DNA of 23,584 nucleotides from W1P20-047 sp051878795 (GCA_051878795.1 JBJEKU010000021.1:1-23584); one strand, 5' to 3'. Shown: positions 6,617 to 15,147, numbered from the stretch's first letter. The notes: generated by a model not told the origin, from the letters alone. Numbers and translations: made by a program.

Positions 6617-7900
6617 TTACAGCTGGGACAGGACCTCGTCGGCTGCAGCGATGAAGGAATCGATGTCCTCTTCGGTATGCGCTGCGGAAACGAACAGGCA
6701 CTCGTACTGGCTGGGTGCGATGATGAACCCGCGTTCGGTCATGCCTTCGAAGTATTTGTCGAACAGCTGGATATTGCTCTTGGATGCGCTATCCCAATTG
6801 GTGACGGGACCGGGTGTGAAGAACAGGGTCAGCACAGAACCGCTGCGGTTGACGCAGCAGGGCAGGCTGTACTTTGCAATGATGGCATTCAGGCCGTCTT
6901 CCAGGCGTGCGCCCAAGGCGTCGATCTTTTCATACACGCCGCCTTTTTCCAGCACGGTGAGCATGGCCAAGCCTGCTTCCATGGCAACGGGGTTGCCGGA
7001 AAGGGTGCCAGCCTGATACACCTGTCCGGCAGGAGCTAGGCAGTCCATAATCTCCGCACGTCCGGCGAAGCATCCCACGGGGAAACCTCCGCCGATGATC
7101 TTACCCAGGGTGGTGATGTCGGGCATCACATTATAGAGCTGCTGGGCGCCGCCCAGAGAGGCACGGAATCCGTTGATGACCTCGTCGAAGATCAGCACTG
7201 CGCCGAATTCGTCGCAAAGGTCGCGCAAACCCTGCAGAAAGCCCTCGGCAGGGGGGACGCAGCCCATGTTGCCAGCGATGGGTTCGACAATGATTGCTGC
7301 GACATCTTCGGGATATGCCTCGAACAGCGCACGGACGCTTGCGAGGTCGTTGTACTTTGCGATCAGAGTGTCGGCCACGGCACCGGGCGTGATGCCGGGG
7401 TTGCCGGGGATGCTCAGGGTTGCAACGCCGCTGCCTGCAGCGGCCAGCAGAGCGTCGGAATGGCCGTGGTAGTTGCCCTCGAACTTGATGAATTTATTCC
7501 GGTGGGTGTAGCCGCGTGCAAGCCTGATGGCGCTCATGGTCGCTTCGGTGCCACTGGAAACCATGCGGGCCTTTTCAGCGCTGGGAACAAGGCGGCAGAC
7601 GGTTTCCGCCAGCTTGGTTTCGGCAACGCAGGGGGCACCGAAGGAGTAGCCTTTCTCCAGCTGGGCTTTTACGGCGTTTTCGACCGCTTCGGGGCGATGT
7701 CCCAGGATCATGGGGCCCCAGCTGCTGATGAAGTCGATGTATTCGTTGCCGTCCACGTCCCAAATGCGGCTTCCCTTGGCGCGGTCGTAGACGATAGGCT
7801 CTACACTCACGTTGCCGAAGGCGCGGACGGGCGAATTGACGCCGCCGGGTATGCACTGCTTTGCTTCGGCGAAGGCGTTATGGGAATTCACGTGTTCCAT
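6617..7900 (-). CDS. hemL: Glutamate-1-semialdehyde 2,1-aminomutase
   Basis: HemL converts glutamate-1-semialdehyde, the product of HemA, into 5-aminolevulinate, the second step of the C5 tetrapyrrole route. It is a cytosolic PLP enzyme. The 427 residues match the usual family length. The PLP-binding Lys is at 267 in TTLGKIIGGGFPVG, the PLP-ring Asp at 239 in IFDEVINGFR, and the GNYHGHSD block at 142-149 contacts the cofactor. SSWGPMILGH (59-68) and SSGTEATMSAIRLARG (115-130) are family hallmarks. AAAGGA six bases upstream supports the ATG. It starts 16 bases after the hemB stop and is the last protein gene of the operon, followed by the tRNA-Glu gene. Everything needed for activity is visible. 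Confidence 0.97.
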   Translation of the reverse strand: MEHVNSHNAFAEAKQCIPGGVNSPVRAFGNVSVEPIVYDRAKGSRIWDVDGNEYIDFISSWGPMILGHRPEAVENAVKAQLEKGYSFGAPCVAETKLAETVCRLVPSAEKARMVSSGTEATMSAIRLARGYTHRNKFIKFEGNYHGHSDALLAAAGSGVATLSIPGNPGITPGAVADTLIAKYNDLASVRALFEAYPEDVAAIIVEPIAGNMGCVPPAEGFLQGLRDLCDEFGAVLIFDEVINGFRASLGGAQQLYNVMPDITTLGKIIGGGFPVGCFAGRAEIMDCLAPAGQVYQAGTLSGNPVAMEAGLAMLTVLEKGGVYEKIDALGARLEDGLNAIIAKYSLPCCVNRSGSVLTLFFTPGPVTNWDSASKSNIQLFDKYFEGMTERGFIIAPSQYECLFVSAAHTEEDIDSFIAAADEVLSQL

Positions 7901-7916
7901 TGATTGTCCTTTCGTA

Positions 7917-8897
7917 TTAGCGTGCGCTCAGCCAGCGGGCTGCGTCTTTCGCGTGGTAGGTGATGATCATCTTGGCGCCGGCTCGCTTCATACACAGCAG
8001 GGATTCCAAAACCACACGCTCTTCATCGATCCAACCGTTCTGAGCTGCGGCTTTGACCATAGCATACTCACCCGAAACGTTGTATGCCACAAGTGGGAAT
8101 TCGAATTCGTCGGCAACGCGGCGCATGATGTCCAGGTAGGCGAGCGCGGGTTTGACCATCACCATGTCCGCACCCTCTTCGATGTCCATCGCCACTTCGC
8201 GCAGGGCTTCGTTGGAGTTGGCGGGGTCCATCTGGTATGCCTTGCGATCGCCGAAGGCGGGCGCGGAATCCGCAGCATCGCGGAAGGGGCCGTAGTAGCC
8301 GGAAGCGTATTTTGCCGAATAGGCCATGATGGGCAGGTTGGTGTAACCGTTTTCGTCGAGCGCCTTGCGTATTGCTGCGATGCGTCCATCCATCATGTCG
8401 GAGGGGGCCACCATGTCGGCACCGGCGCGTGCATGGCTCAATGCTTCTGCTGCGAGCAGGTCCAGGGTGGGATCGTTCAATACATATCCGGATTCGTTGA
8501 GCATGCCGCAATGCCCGTGGCTGGTGTATTCGCACAGGCAGACATCGGTGATGACGTACATTTCGGGGCAGCAGTGTTTGATCTGTCGAATGGCCTGCTG
8601 GACGATGCCGTTGTCATCGTAGGCTTCGCTGCCGCATTCGTCCTTATGTTCGGGCAGGCCGAACAGGATGACCGCCTGGATACCCAGGCTGCGCAGCTCT
8701 TCCATCTCTGCTTCGAGCATGTCGATGGAATATTGATAGACGTCGGGCATGGACGAGATCGCGTCTTTGCAGCCCGTTCCGGGCTTGACGAACAGCGGGT
8801 AGATGAAATCCTTTGCGGAAAGGGTGGTTTCGCGGACGAATTCCCTGGTTACGGCATTTGCACGCATCCTACGGGGACGGTATGTGGGGAAGTTCAT
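7917..8897 (-). CDS. hemB: Delta-aminolevulinic acid dehydratase (porphobilinogen synthase)
   Basis: HemB joins two 5-aminolevulinate molecules into porphobilinogen in the cytosol, usually as an octamer. The 326 residues match the family. The two substrate Schiff-base lysines are K196 (MAYSAKYAS) and K249 (MVMVKPAL). The cysteines C120, C122 and C130 in DVCLCEYTSHGHCG form the active-site zinc triad, so this is a zinc-type enzyme and not the Asp-rich magnesium type. The N-terminal RPRRMRANAVTREFVRET is typical. TTAGGAG six bases upstream of ATG sets the start. It lies 17 bases after the cobA-hemD stop and 16 bases before hemL, in one transcript. Confidence 0.97.
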   Translation of the reverse strand: MNFPTYRPRRMRANAVTREFVRETTLSAKDFIYPLFVKPGTGCKDAISSMPDVYQYSIDMLEAEMEELRSLGIQAVILFGLPEHKDECGSEAYDDNGIVQQAIRQIKHCCPEMYVITDVCLCEYTSHGHCGMLNESGYVLNDPTLDLLAAEALSHARAGADMVAPSDMMDGRIAAIRKALDENGYTNLPIMAYSAKYASGYYGPFRDAADSAPAFGDRKAYQMDPANSNEALREVAMDIEEGADMVMVKPALAYLDIMRRVADEFEFPLVAYNVSGEYAMVKAAAQNGWIDEERVVLESLLCMKRAGAKMIITYHAKDAARWLSAR

Positions 8898-8914
8898 TGC
8901 TGGCTCCTAACGCG

Positions 8915-10498
8915 TTATCGGTTCATGCGGTCTTGCAGTATCGCATCGATCAGTCCATCGATAGTGTAAACCTGCGCCTCGGCTTGGGGCTGCAATCCGT
9001 TTTCACGAAGCGTCTCGCTGGTAACCGGGCCAATCGAGTACAGGTCCATTTCCGATAGTATCCCCGTTATCTCGCTGTCGGGTAGTTGCAGGGAATCCGC
9101 TCGGTTTTCGAGAAGCCGGCAAAAGTTCCGTACGGTCGAGGAAGACGTGAAGGTGACCGCGTCGACTTCACCTGCGAGGATTCTATCAATCGATTGCAGG
9201 GTCTGCGGGGCAGCGGAGGGGACGGTTTCGTAGAAGGGCACGGTTTCCACGGCAAGTCCCGCCTGGGTCAATAAGTCGGGGATGGCATTGCGCGCCTCCT
9301 TCGCCCGCGCGAGTAGCACGCGCTCGCCGGGCGCGGCACCGGCTTCGAGTATTTCCCGCACGACGGCCTCGCCGCGGTATTCGCTGGGAACCAGGTCGGT
9401 TGCGATCCCGTGTTCGGCGATGCGGTCGGCGGTAGCCGAGCCGATTGCTGCCACCTTCACGCCGGCAAGTGCGCGCGCGTCCATACCTAAGGCGCCCAGG
9501 CGCTGGAAGAAGAAGTCCACGCCATTGGTGCTGGTGAGGATGAGCCAGCTGAAGGCGCCCTGCGCAAGGTTTGCGAGAGCCCGGTCGGCATCCGCGTAGG
9601 AATCGAGCGGCTCGATCTGGATGGTGGGGCATTCCAGCACGTCAGCGCCCAGATTTTTCAATCGTGCGACCATTCCGCTTGCCTGGGTGCGCGATCTGGT
9701 GACGGCAACGCTCATTCCCTTCAGGGGCAGCGGGGTGCTGGGTGCGATCGTGTCGCGCAGACCCACCACATCTCCGACCACGATGATGGCGGGAGCTTGG
9801 AAGCCGGTTTCGGCAGCCTTCTGCGCGATGTTTTGCAGGTTGCCGAAGAGCTCTTCCTGCTTGGGGGTGGTGCCCCAGCGGATCAGCGCGACCGGCGTTT
9901 GGGGGCTGCGCCCGGCAGCGATGAGCTTTTCGCAGATGGAAGGCAGGTTCTTGATGCCCATATAGAAGCAGAGCGTCTGGGCGCCATGCGCGATGCCCTT
10001 CCAGTCGATGTCGGATTCTGCTTTGGTGGGATCTTCGTTTCCCGTGATGAACGCGACGGAGGTGGAAACCCCCCGATGGGTGACGGGAATTCCGGCGCTT
10101 GCAGGTGCGGCGATGCCGCTCGTCACGCCCGGAACCACTTCCACATCGATTCCATGCTGCCTGAGGGCCTGGGCTTCTTCGCCTCCACGACCGAAGACGA
10201 AGGGGTCGCCGCCTTTCAGGCGCACGATCACACGTTCGCCCGATTCGGGGGAGTCGCTTTCTGCTAGGGCCTCGTCGATGAGGATGCGGTTGATCTGGTC
10301 CTGGGTGATGTGCTTGCTAAAGCCCTTCTTCCCCACGTAGATCAGCTTCGTTTCCGGGCGTGCGTGGGCGAGCAGGGTCTCGCTTGCCAAGTAGTCGTAG
10401 ATGATGACATCTGCCCGCTTGATGCGTTCCAGGCCCTTGATGGTGATAAGGTCGGGGTCCCCGGGTCCTGCCCCGATCAGGTAAACCTTTGCTGCCAT
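8915..10498 (-). CDS. cobA-hemD: Uroporphyrinogen-III C-methyltransferase / uroporphyrinogen-III synthase fusion
   Basis: This is a two-domain enzyme of 527 residues. Residues 1 to about 245 are a SAM-dependent uroporphyrinogen-III methyltransferase (CobA/SUMT) that makes precorrin-2: GAGPGDPDLITIKG at 9-22, RLKGGDPFVFGRGGEEA at 93-109, VPGVTSGIAAPASAGIPVTHRG from 122. Residues about 258-527 are uroporphyrinogen-III synthase (HemD), which closes and inverts the hydroxymethylbilane from HemC: GMSVAVTRSRTQASGM from 261, ILTSTNGVDFFF at 320-331, TFTSSSTVRNF near 449-459 and SIGPVTSETL at 488-497. The fusion is common in Firmicutes and Actinobacteria. The open frame extends upstream into hemC, but AAAGGAAGA six bases before ATG 10498 and the MAAKVYLIGAG start fix the beginning. 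It carries uroporphyrinogen III toward sirohaem and cobalamin; no hemE or hemN is in the window. Confidence 0.96.
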   Translation of the reverse strand: MAAKVYLIGAGPGDPDLITIKGLERIKRADVIIYDYLASETLLAHARPETKLIYVGKKGFSKHITQDQINRILIDEALAESDSPESGERVIVRLKGGDPFVFGRGGEEAQALRQHGIDVEVVPGVTSGIAAPASAGIPVTHRGVSTSVAFITGNEDPTKAESDIDWKGIAHGAQTLCFYMGIKNLPSICEKLIAAGRSPQTPVALIRWGTTPKQEELFGNLQNIAQKAAETGFQAPAIIVVGDVVGLRDTIAPSTPLPLKGMSVAVTRSRTQASGMVARLKNLGADVLECPTIQIEPLDSYADADRALANLAQGAFSWLILTSTNGVDFFFQRLGALGMDARALAGVKVAAIGSATADRIAEHGIATDLVPSEYRGEAVVREILEAGAAPGERVLLARAKEARNAIPDLLTQAGLAVETVPFYETVPSAAPQTLQSIDRILAGEVDAVTFTSSSTVRNFCRLLENRADSLQLPDSEITGILSEMDLYSIGPVTSETLRENGLQPQAEAQVYTIDGLIDAILQDRMNR

Positions 10499-10520
10499 TG
10501 GCGATCTTCCTTTACCTGGT

Positions 10521-11471
10521 CTAGTATCCGCGGATTTCTGCAAGGATCTGGCAAGCTCCCTGTTCGAGCAGGTCCTCGTGCGCCTGCTTGGCGATTTCTT
10601 TCCACGATCCGGGTTCGCCGCTCTGCGTGCTGCGGCAGATCTTGGAGCCGTCCAGGCTTGCAACGAGCGCGTCGATGACGAAGCGGGGCTTGCCCTGCTC
10701 ATCCGCCTCGATGCGCGCATAGGAGCCGATGGGCACCTGGCATCCGCCTTCGAGGGCGCCCAGGATATAGCGTTCCGCAGATACGCAGATCCAGGTTTCG
10801 GGGTCGTTGAGCTTCTGGCAGAGGCTGCGGACGAAGTCGTCGTCTTCGCGGATCTCGATGCCGATCGCACCCTGGCCCACTGCGGGGGTGATGGTCTGAT
10901 GCGGGATGTGCTGCGCGATGCGGTCGGTCCACTCCATGCGCTCGATGCCGGCGGAAGCCAGGACCGCAGCGTCCAGCTCGCCGGAGGTCACCTTGCCGAT
11001 CCTGGTATCCAGATTGCCGCGAAGTTCGCAGAATTCCAGGTCGGGGCGCAGGGCCATAAGCTGGGCGCGCCTCCTGAGCGAGCCTGTTCCCAGCTTCGAC
11101 CCTGCCGGCAGGTTTTCCAGGGTGGTGCCGGGGGCGGCGACCAGCACATCGCGCACGTCGGCGCGTTTCAGGATTGCTGCCAGGCACAGCCCTTCGGGGA
11201 AGTAGGTGGGAACGTCCTTCATGGAGTGCACGCACAGGTCGATGCGGCCTTCGATTAGGGCCTGCTCGATGTCTTTGGTGAACAACCCGCGGTCGCCGAT
11301 CTTGGAAAGGGCGACATCCTGGATACGGTCGCCCTTGGTCTTCACCACTTCTATCTTTACTTCGAGTCCGGGTTCGGCTTCTCGGAGCAGGGTAGCGACA
11401 TGGTTTGCCTGCCACAGCGCCAATTTGCTTCCTCGCGTGCCGATGACCAGCTTCCTAGTTTGAGTGCTCAT
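10521..11471 (-). CDS. hemC: Hydroxymethylbilane synthase (porphobilinogen deaminase)
   Basis: HemC polymerises four porphobilinogen units into the linear hydroxymethylbilane. The 316 residues match the family (about 310). The dipyrromethane cofactor is held by C244 in LEGGCQVPIGSYA; the catalytic Asp is D86 in VHSMKDVPT. Substrate-binding arginines lie in IGTRGSKLALWQA (10-22), SLRRRAQL (131-138) and LRGNLDTR (150-157). The open frame runs further upstream inside hemA, but the ATG at 11471 overlaps the hemA stop as ATGA and begins MSTQTRKLVIGTRGS as in homologues. The product is unstable and is taken up by the HemD domain encoded 22 bases downstream. Confidence 0.97.
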   Translation of the reverse strand: MSTQTRKLVIGTRGSKLALWQANHVATLLREAEPGLEVKIEVVKTKGDRIQDVALSKIGDRGLFTKDIEQALIEGRIDLCVHSMKDVPTYFPEGLCLAAILKRADVRDVLVAAPGTTLENLPAGSKLGTGSLRRRAQLMALRPDLEFCELRGNLDTRIGKVTSGELDAAVLASAGIERMEWTDRIAQHIPHQTITPAVGQGAIGIEIREDDDFVRSLCQKLNDPETWICVSAERYILGALEGGCQVPIGSYARIEADEQGKPRFVIDALVASLDGSKICRSTQSGEPGSWKEIAKQAHEDLLEQGACQILAEIRGY

Positions 11472-12892
11472 TCGTTCCCATCTTCCTCGTCGATCTTGTT
11501 TCCGAAGGGGCATTCGCCGATTTCGGCGACGGAACAGCCCGATCCCTTCTCGAGCGCGCAATGGTCGCTCCTGTTCCCGCAGGGCAGTCCCAGCGGATTG
11601 GTGTCCAGCCCGAAAAGATAGCGCGCCGATTCCGTATGGATGTAGGCATCGGGATCCTTCGCCTGCTTGCGAAGGCGCACCACCGGACCGTGCAGCTGCT
11701 TTTTCGCGACTGCGGTGGCCAGCGCCATCAGCACGCGTTCGTCTTCTTCGGTGACCACGCCGCTCGTCTTGCGCAGCTCCTTCACCGCCTTGGCGACCTC
11801 GCGTTGGCAGATGCGTTCGGCCTTGCCGTACAGCTCCTTGATGGTGGGCACCACCGCACGTTCCTGCATCCAAAGCAGGAAGGCATCCACTTCGTCGTGG
11901 ATCATCGCGCGTACCTTTTCCGCTTCCAGTTCGCGTTGCTGCTTGTTCTGGTCGATGATGGCGCCCAGGTCGTCGAGCGAATAGCAGTAGATCCCGTCGA
12001 CGTTTGAGCAGGCATCGTCGATATTACGGGGGAGTGCGATGTCCACGAGCAGCAGCGGGCGGTCGATGCGGTTTTCGCACGCCTTCTGCACCAGCTCCTT
12101 GGTGACCAGGAAGCCTTCAGGGTAGTATGCCGAGGCAATGACGATGTCCGCCTGGGAAAGCGCATACCCCAACTCATCCAGGCCGAAGAACCCCTCGCCT
12201 CCCACGCGTTCGATCAGGTCGCGGGCGTATTCCCTGGTCCTGTTGGCAACGAACAGGCGCGAGGTGCCGTTGCAGCGCAGGTAGCTTAAAGTCAGCTCCG
12301 CCATCTCGCCTGCGCCTATGACCAGCACGGTCTTGCCGTCCAGGTTTCCGAAGATGCGCTGCGCCAGTTGCACGGCCACGGTGGATACCGATACGGATTG
12401 GGCGCCGATTCCGGTCTTGCTGCGTGCGTTCTTGCCCAGCTCCAAAGCCTGCTTGAACAGCTTGTTGAACAGCTCCTTGGTGGCACCGCATTCCTTCGCG
12501 GCCTGGTAAGCTCGCTTGATCTGCCCCTGGATCTGGGCTTCTCCCAGCACGAGCGAATCGAGCGAGCAAATGACGCGGAACAGGCGGCCGATAGCGGCAC
12601 GCGATTGGCGGGCGTACATGGCCGCCTGGAAGGCTTCCATGTCCTTTGGGGAAAGCTGCTTGTAGTCCCTTACGAATTCGGTGAGCTCTTCGATGCCCTG
12701 ATTCGCCGATTTGGCCACCGCGTACAATTCGGTGCGGTTGCAGGTGGAAAGGATGACCGCTTCGGTCAGGTTATCCGTAGATGAGAGCAGCACTTCCAGC
12801 GCATGCGGCAGCTGGCTTTCGGGGAAGGTGATCTTCTCGCGCAAGGCTGCGGATGCGGTGTGGTGGTTGACTCCGATAACGATAATCGCCAT
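11468..12892 (-). CDS. hemA: Glutamyl-tRNA reductase with cysteine-rich C-terminal extension
   Basis: HemA reduces the glutamate on glutamyl-tRNA to glutamate-1-semialdehyde with NADPH, the committed step of the C5 route. The catalytic Cys is C51 in LSTCNRTELYAV, with H10 and H11 in GVNHHTA. LVLGEAQIQGQIKRAY (115-130) is the family signature and VIGAGEMAE (191-199) binds NADPH. The dimerisation helices run from about 315 to 410. At 474 residues it is about 50 longer than the E. coli enzyme. The added tail (about 430-474) has four cysteines at 438, 445, 453 and 461, spaced x6, x7, x7, with a Cys-Pro pair at 461-462, and ends acidic. Such spacing could hold a metal or Fe-S cluster or sense haem; this is inference. 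The gene starts three bases after the precorrin-2 dehydrogenase stop and overlaps hemC by four bases. Confidence 0.97.
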   Translation of the reverse strand: MAIIVIGVNHHTASAALREKITFPESQLPHALEVLLSSTDNLTEAVILSTCNRTELYAVAKSANQGIEELTEFVRDYKQLSPKDMEAFQAAMYARQSRAAIGRLFRVICSLDSLVLGEAQIQGQIKRAYQAAKECGATKELFNKLFKQALELGKNARSKTGIGAQSVSVSTVAVQLAQRIFGNLDGKTVLVIGAGEMAELTLSYLRCNGTSRLFVANRTREYARDLIERVGGEGFFGLDELGYALSQADIVIASAYYPEGFLVTKELVQKACENRIDRPLLLVDIALPRNIDDACSNVDGIYCYSLDDLGAIIDQNKQQRELEAEKVRAMIHDEVDAFLLWMQERAVVPTIKELYGKAERICQREVAKAVKELRKTSGVVTEEDERVLMALATAVAKKQLHGPVVRLRKQAKDPDAYIHTESARYLFGLDTNPLGLPCGNRSDHCALEKGSGCSVAEIGECPFGNKIDEEDGNE

Positions 12893-12895
12893 CGC

Positions 12896-13579
12896 CTACG
12901 AATCCTCCCTTTCCTTCAAACTATGGCAAGCATCGGTGAAAAGCGCCTCTGCCGTGTAATCTTCGTCTCCAAGAATCCGCTGAACCCAGCGGTCTTCCGC
13001 GATCAAGCGGTTGAGCCTGTGACGGGTTTTCGGGTCGTCCACCCGTTCCAGGATCATCAGCCTCGCCTGCCCGATCAGACGGACAGCACGGCCGAGGTTT
13101 CGGGGGAAGGCCCCTTCCAGCCCGCATCGTATCCTGCGGGCGAGGGCAGGGGATGCACCCGCGGTGGAGACCGCGACTTGCAGGTCGCCCCGACGCAGGG
13201 TAGCCGGGATGGAGACCTCCGGTTCTTTCGAATCGACGCAGTTCACCAAAGCACCCGCCGCTTCGGCTATTTCCGTGACTCGCCGGTTCAGCTCGGGCGA
13301 ATCGGTGCACGCGAAGACCAGGAATGAACCCTGCACGTCCTTGCTATCGAACGAACGCAGGATCAGCTCGATCGAACCCCGGTCCGCGAGGTCGCGGATC
13401 TTGTCGGTTGCTTCGGGGGTAATGACCGTAACCTGGCAGCCATGATCGACGAGCGTTTCGATCTTGCGCTGGGCGACGCAGCCGCCTCCTACGACAAGCG
13501 CCCGTTTGCCCCTCATGTCGACGAAGAGCGGTAGGGGAGAATAGCCCGTCTTTTCCGTGTCGTGCATAGGGTCCTGCAT
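12896..13579 (-). CDS. Precorrin-2 dehydrogenase (sirohydrochlorin synthesis), CysG-N/Met8-like
   Basis: This enzyme oxidises precorrin-2 to sirohydrochlorin with NAD and in some relatives also inserts iron. It is 227 residues, corresponding to the N-terminal half of CysG, stand-alone. The NAD-binding motif is LVVGGGCVAQRK (28-39). The conserved Asp in LVNCVDSKE is D116, and STAGASPALARRIR (138-151) is the family core. The C-terminal 75 residues are helical, as in Met8. ATG 13579 overlaps the cbiK stop (TGATG), with GGAGG seven bases upstream; a second in-frame ATG at 13567 is less likely. Because cbiK is next door, the product is most likely charged with cobalt for cobalamin, though sirohaem use is possible. 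I leave the symbol blank because cysG, sirC and hemX are used inconsistently. Confidence 0.93.
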   Translation of the reverse strand: MQDPMHDTEKTGYSPLPLFVDMRGKRALVVGGGCVAQRKIETLVDHGCQVTVITPEATDKIRDLADRGSIELILRSFDSKDVQGSFLVFACTDSPELNRRVTEIAEAAGALVNCVDSKEPEVSIPATLRRGDLQVAVSTAGASPALARRIRCGLEGAFPRNLGRAVRLIGQARLMILERVDDPKTRHRLNRLIAEDRWVQRILGDEDYTAEALFTDACHSLKEREDS

Positions 13580-14364
13580 CAGCGATCCTCCAGCGCCTTG
13601 AGCGCGTGATCCACGTAGATGCTGCGGATCTGCTCGTATTCGCCCAGCCCCCTCATGATGCAGCGGACATCGAATCCGGCGCCTTCGCACAGCGATTTCC
13701 AGCTGTCGGGGCCGTCGCCCGCCATGTCGTTTTGGGCGTGGTTGCCCGCCACCAGCATGAACGGCGCCAGGCAGACGCGGGTGAAGCCGTCGCGTTGCAG
13801 TCGCTCGATGGTCTGCTGGATGCTGGGGTAGCCTTCCACGGTGGCGACGTATACGTCGTCCATCCCCATCTGGATGGCTTCGAAGTTCAGCGCCGCATAG
13901 GCGATATCGACGGGATGGCTGGTCCCATGCCCCATCAGCACCAGGGCCTCGCCCTGCTTGCGCGGGATTTCGGCTGAGACCGCCTCCAGGGCGCGGCGAT
14001 GGTCTTCGAAGTCCGAAAGGAGCGGCTTGGCCATGCGCAGCTCGTCGAAGTCGTAGGCGAACTTATGGCAGCTGGCCGCCACCTTCTCGAATTCGCTTCC
14101 CGCGAGCACATGGGTGGGGACCACCAGCACCTTCCTGAAGCCCGCCTCGCGGATCGAGGCCAGCGCCTCTTCGGTGGAGGGCACCGCGGCGCCTTTCTTG
14201 GCGAGCGCCTTGCGGATGAACGAGCTGGTGAAGGCGCGGAAGACCGTGCAATCGGTCAGGGCCCGGCCCAGGCTCGCCTCGAGCGTGGCGATGTTGGCCT
14301 TGATGGCTTCGGGAACGGTGGTGCCGAAGCTCACCGCAAGCACCGCGGTTTTCGTCTTATGCAT
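13579..14364 (-). CDS. cbiK: Sirohydrochlorin cobaltochelatase
   Basis: CbiK inserts cobalt into sirohydrochlorin, the entry to anaerobic (early-cobalt) cobalamin synthesis. The 261 residues match the class II chelatases. Metal-binding residues are visible: H146 in LMGHGTSHP, E177 in ATVEGYP and H209 in LVAGNHAQNDMAGD, equivalent to the Salmonella CbiK His-Glu-His set. The N-terminal KTAVLAVSFGTT is typical. There is no signal peptide, unlike the periplasmic CbiK of some sulphate reducers, so it is cytosolic. It begins directly after the cbiL stop (TAGATG) and overlaps the next gene by one base, so the three enzymes should be made in balanced amounts. Confidence 0.95.
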   Translation of the reverse strand: MHKTKTAVLAVSFGTTVPEAIKANIATLEASLGRALTDCTVFRAFTSSFIRKALAKKGAAVPSTEEALASIREAGFRKVLVVPTHVLAGSEFEKVAASCHKFAYDFDELRMAKPLLSDFEDHRRALEAVSAEIPRKQGEALVLMGHGTSHPVDIAYAALNFEAIQMGMDDVYVATVEGYPSIQQTIERLQRDGFTRVCLAPFMLVAGNHAQNDMAGDGPDSWKSLCEGAGFDVRCIMRGLGEYEQIRSIYVDHALKALEDR

Positions 14365-15051
14365 CTATTCGCCCACCAATACCACGACGAAATAGCCTTC
14401 GTCGCCCTGTGCCTCGATGTGGTCCACGACGCGTTCGTTCGGCAGACCGCAGTTGACCACCATGGATGCCTTGTCCGCCATGCCCAGCTTCTCGAGGGTT
14501 TCCTTCACCTTGGGCAGGGCGCGCCCGGACTTCATGAGCACCTTGGTTCCGGGCAGCTTGAGCTCTTCTTCCAGGTTCTCGGAAAGGCCGGGGATGATGT
14601 GGAGGGGATGCTCCATGACGGTCAGGCTCACATGCAGCTTTGCGGCGCTTGCGCAGAAACTGGTGACACCCGATACGGTTTCGGTTTCGTAGCCCGCATC
14701 GCGTGCGAGTTTCTCGATGTAGGACCAGGTTCCGAACAGGGTAGCGTCTCCCAGGTTCAGAAGCGCGACGTCAAGGCCTTGATCCAGCACGGAGAAGACC
14801 TGCTGGGCAAGGCGCTTGTGGGCTTCGCTGCGGCTTCCGGTTTCGTCTGCCATCTTGAAATCGAGGTAGATGATCTGCTTCCCCTCGATGTTGGCGGCGC
14901 CGGAGGCGATGTCCAGGGCGAGGGTGTTCTTGCCCTTGGTGCGCGGGGCTGCGATGACCGGGCATTGTTCGATGACGCGTACGGCCTTCAAGGTCATGAG
15001 CTCGCTGTCGCCGGGGCCGACGCTGACCCCGTAGAGGATTCCCTTTTCCAC
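14365..15051 (-). CDS. cbiL: Cobalt-precorrin-2 C20-methyltransferase
   Basis: CbiL adds the C20 methyl group to cobalt-precorrin-2 using SAM, the first ring methylation specific to cobalamin. The 228 residues match the family. YGVSVGPGDSELMTLKAV (7-24) is the SAM-binding N-terminus, LLNLGDATLFGTW (97-109) the central loop, and VSGVTSFCASAAKL (about 126-139) follows. The start is GTG with AAGGAG about six bases upstream. It is the first gene of the minus-strand operon and lies divergent to the hydrogenase operon. The remaining cobalamin ring genes are not in the window and must be elsewhere if the pathway is complete. Leading with cbiL and cbiK suggests the operon is tuned to corrinoid demand. 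Confidence 0.93.
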   Translation of the reverse strand: MEKGILYGVSVGPGDSELMTLKAVRVIEQCPVIAAPRTKGKNTLALDIASGAANIEGKQIIYLDFKMADETGSRSEAHKRLAQQVFSVLDQGLDVALLNLGDATLFGTWSYIEKLARDAGYETETVSGVTSFCASAAKLHVSLTVMEHPLHIIPGLSENLEEELKLPGTKVLMKSGRALPKVKETLEKLGMADKASMVVNCGLPNERVVDHIEAQGDEGYFVVVLVGE

Positions 15052-15124
15052 ACTAATCTCCTTGTTGCTGGGATGAGGAGGCCGAATGCCCTCGCGTTCG
15101 TATGCGGCGAAGTCGTCCTGCAGT

Positions 15125-15147
15125 TATTGATTAGTACCATATCAATA
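15125..15147. promoter_or_regulatory. Inverted repeat TATTGAT-N9-ATCAATA, candidate operator
   Basis: Two perfect seven-base arms flank a nine-base spacer, 74 bases upstream of the cbiL start. The TTGAT...ATCAA arms recall FNR/CRP-type sites, but those have a four-base spacer, so a different regulator is likely. Its position fits a switch for the tetrapyrrole operon or for both divergent operons. Confidence 0.5.

Noticed and set aside
6360..6620. tRNA-linked integration site for a mobile element
   Set aside because: No integrase, no second copy of the tRNA 3' end and no other mobile gene in the window.
15052..15130. Cobalamin riboswitch before cbiL
   Set aside because: No B12-box-like sequence or suitable long fold is visible in the short leader on the minus strand.
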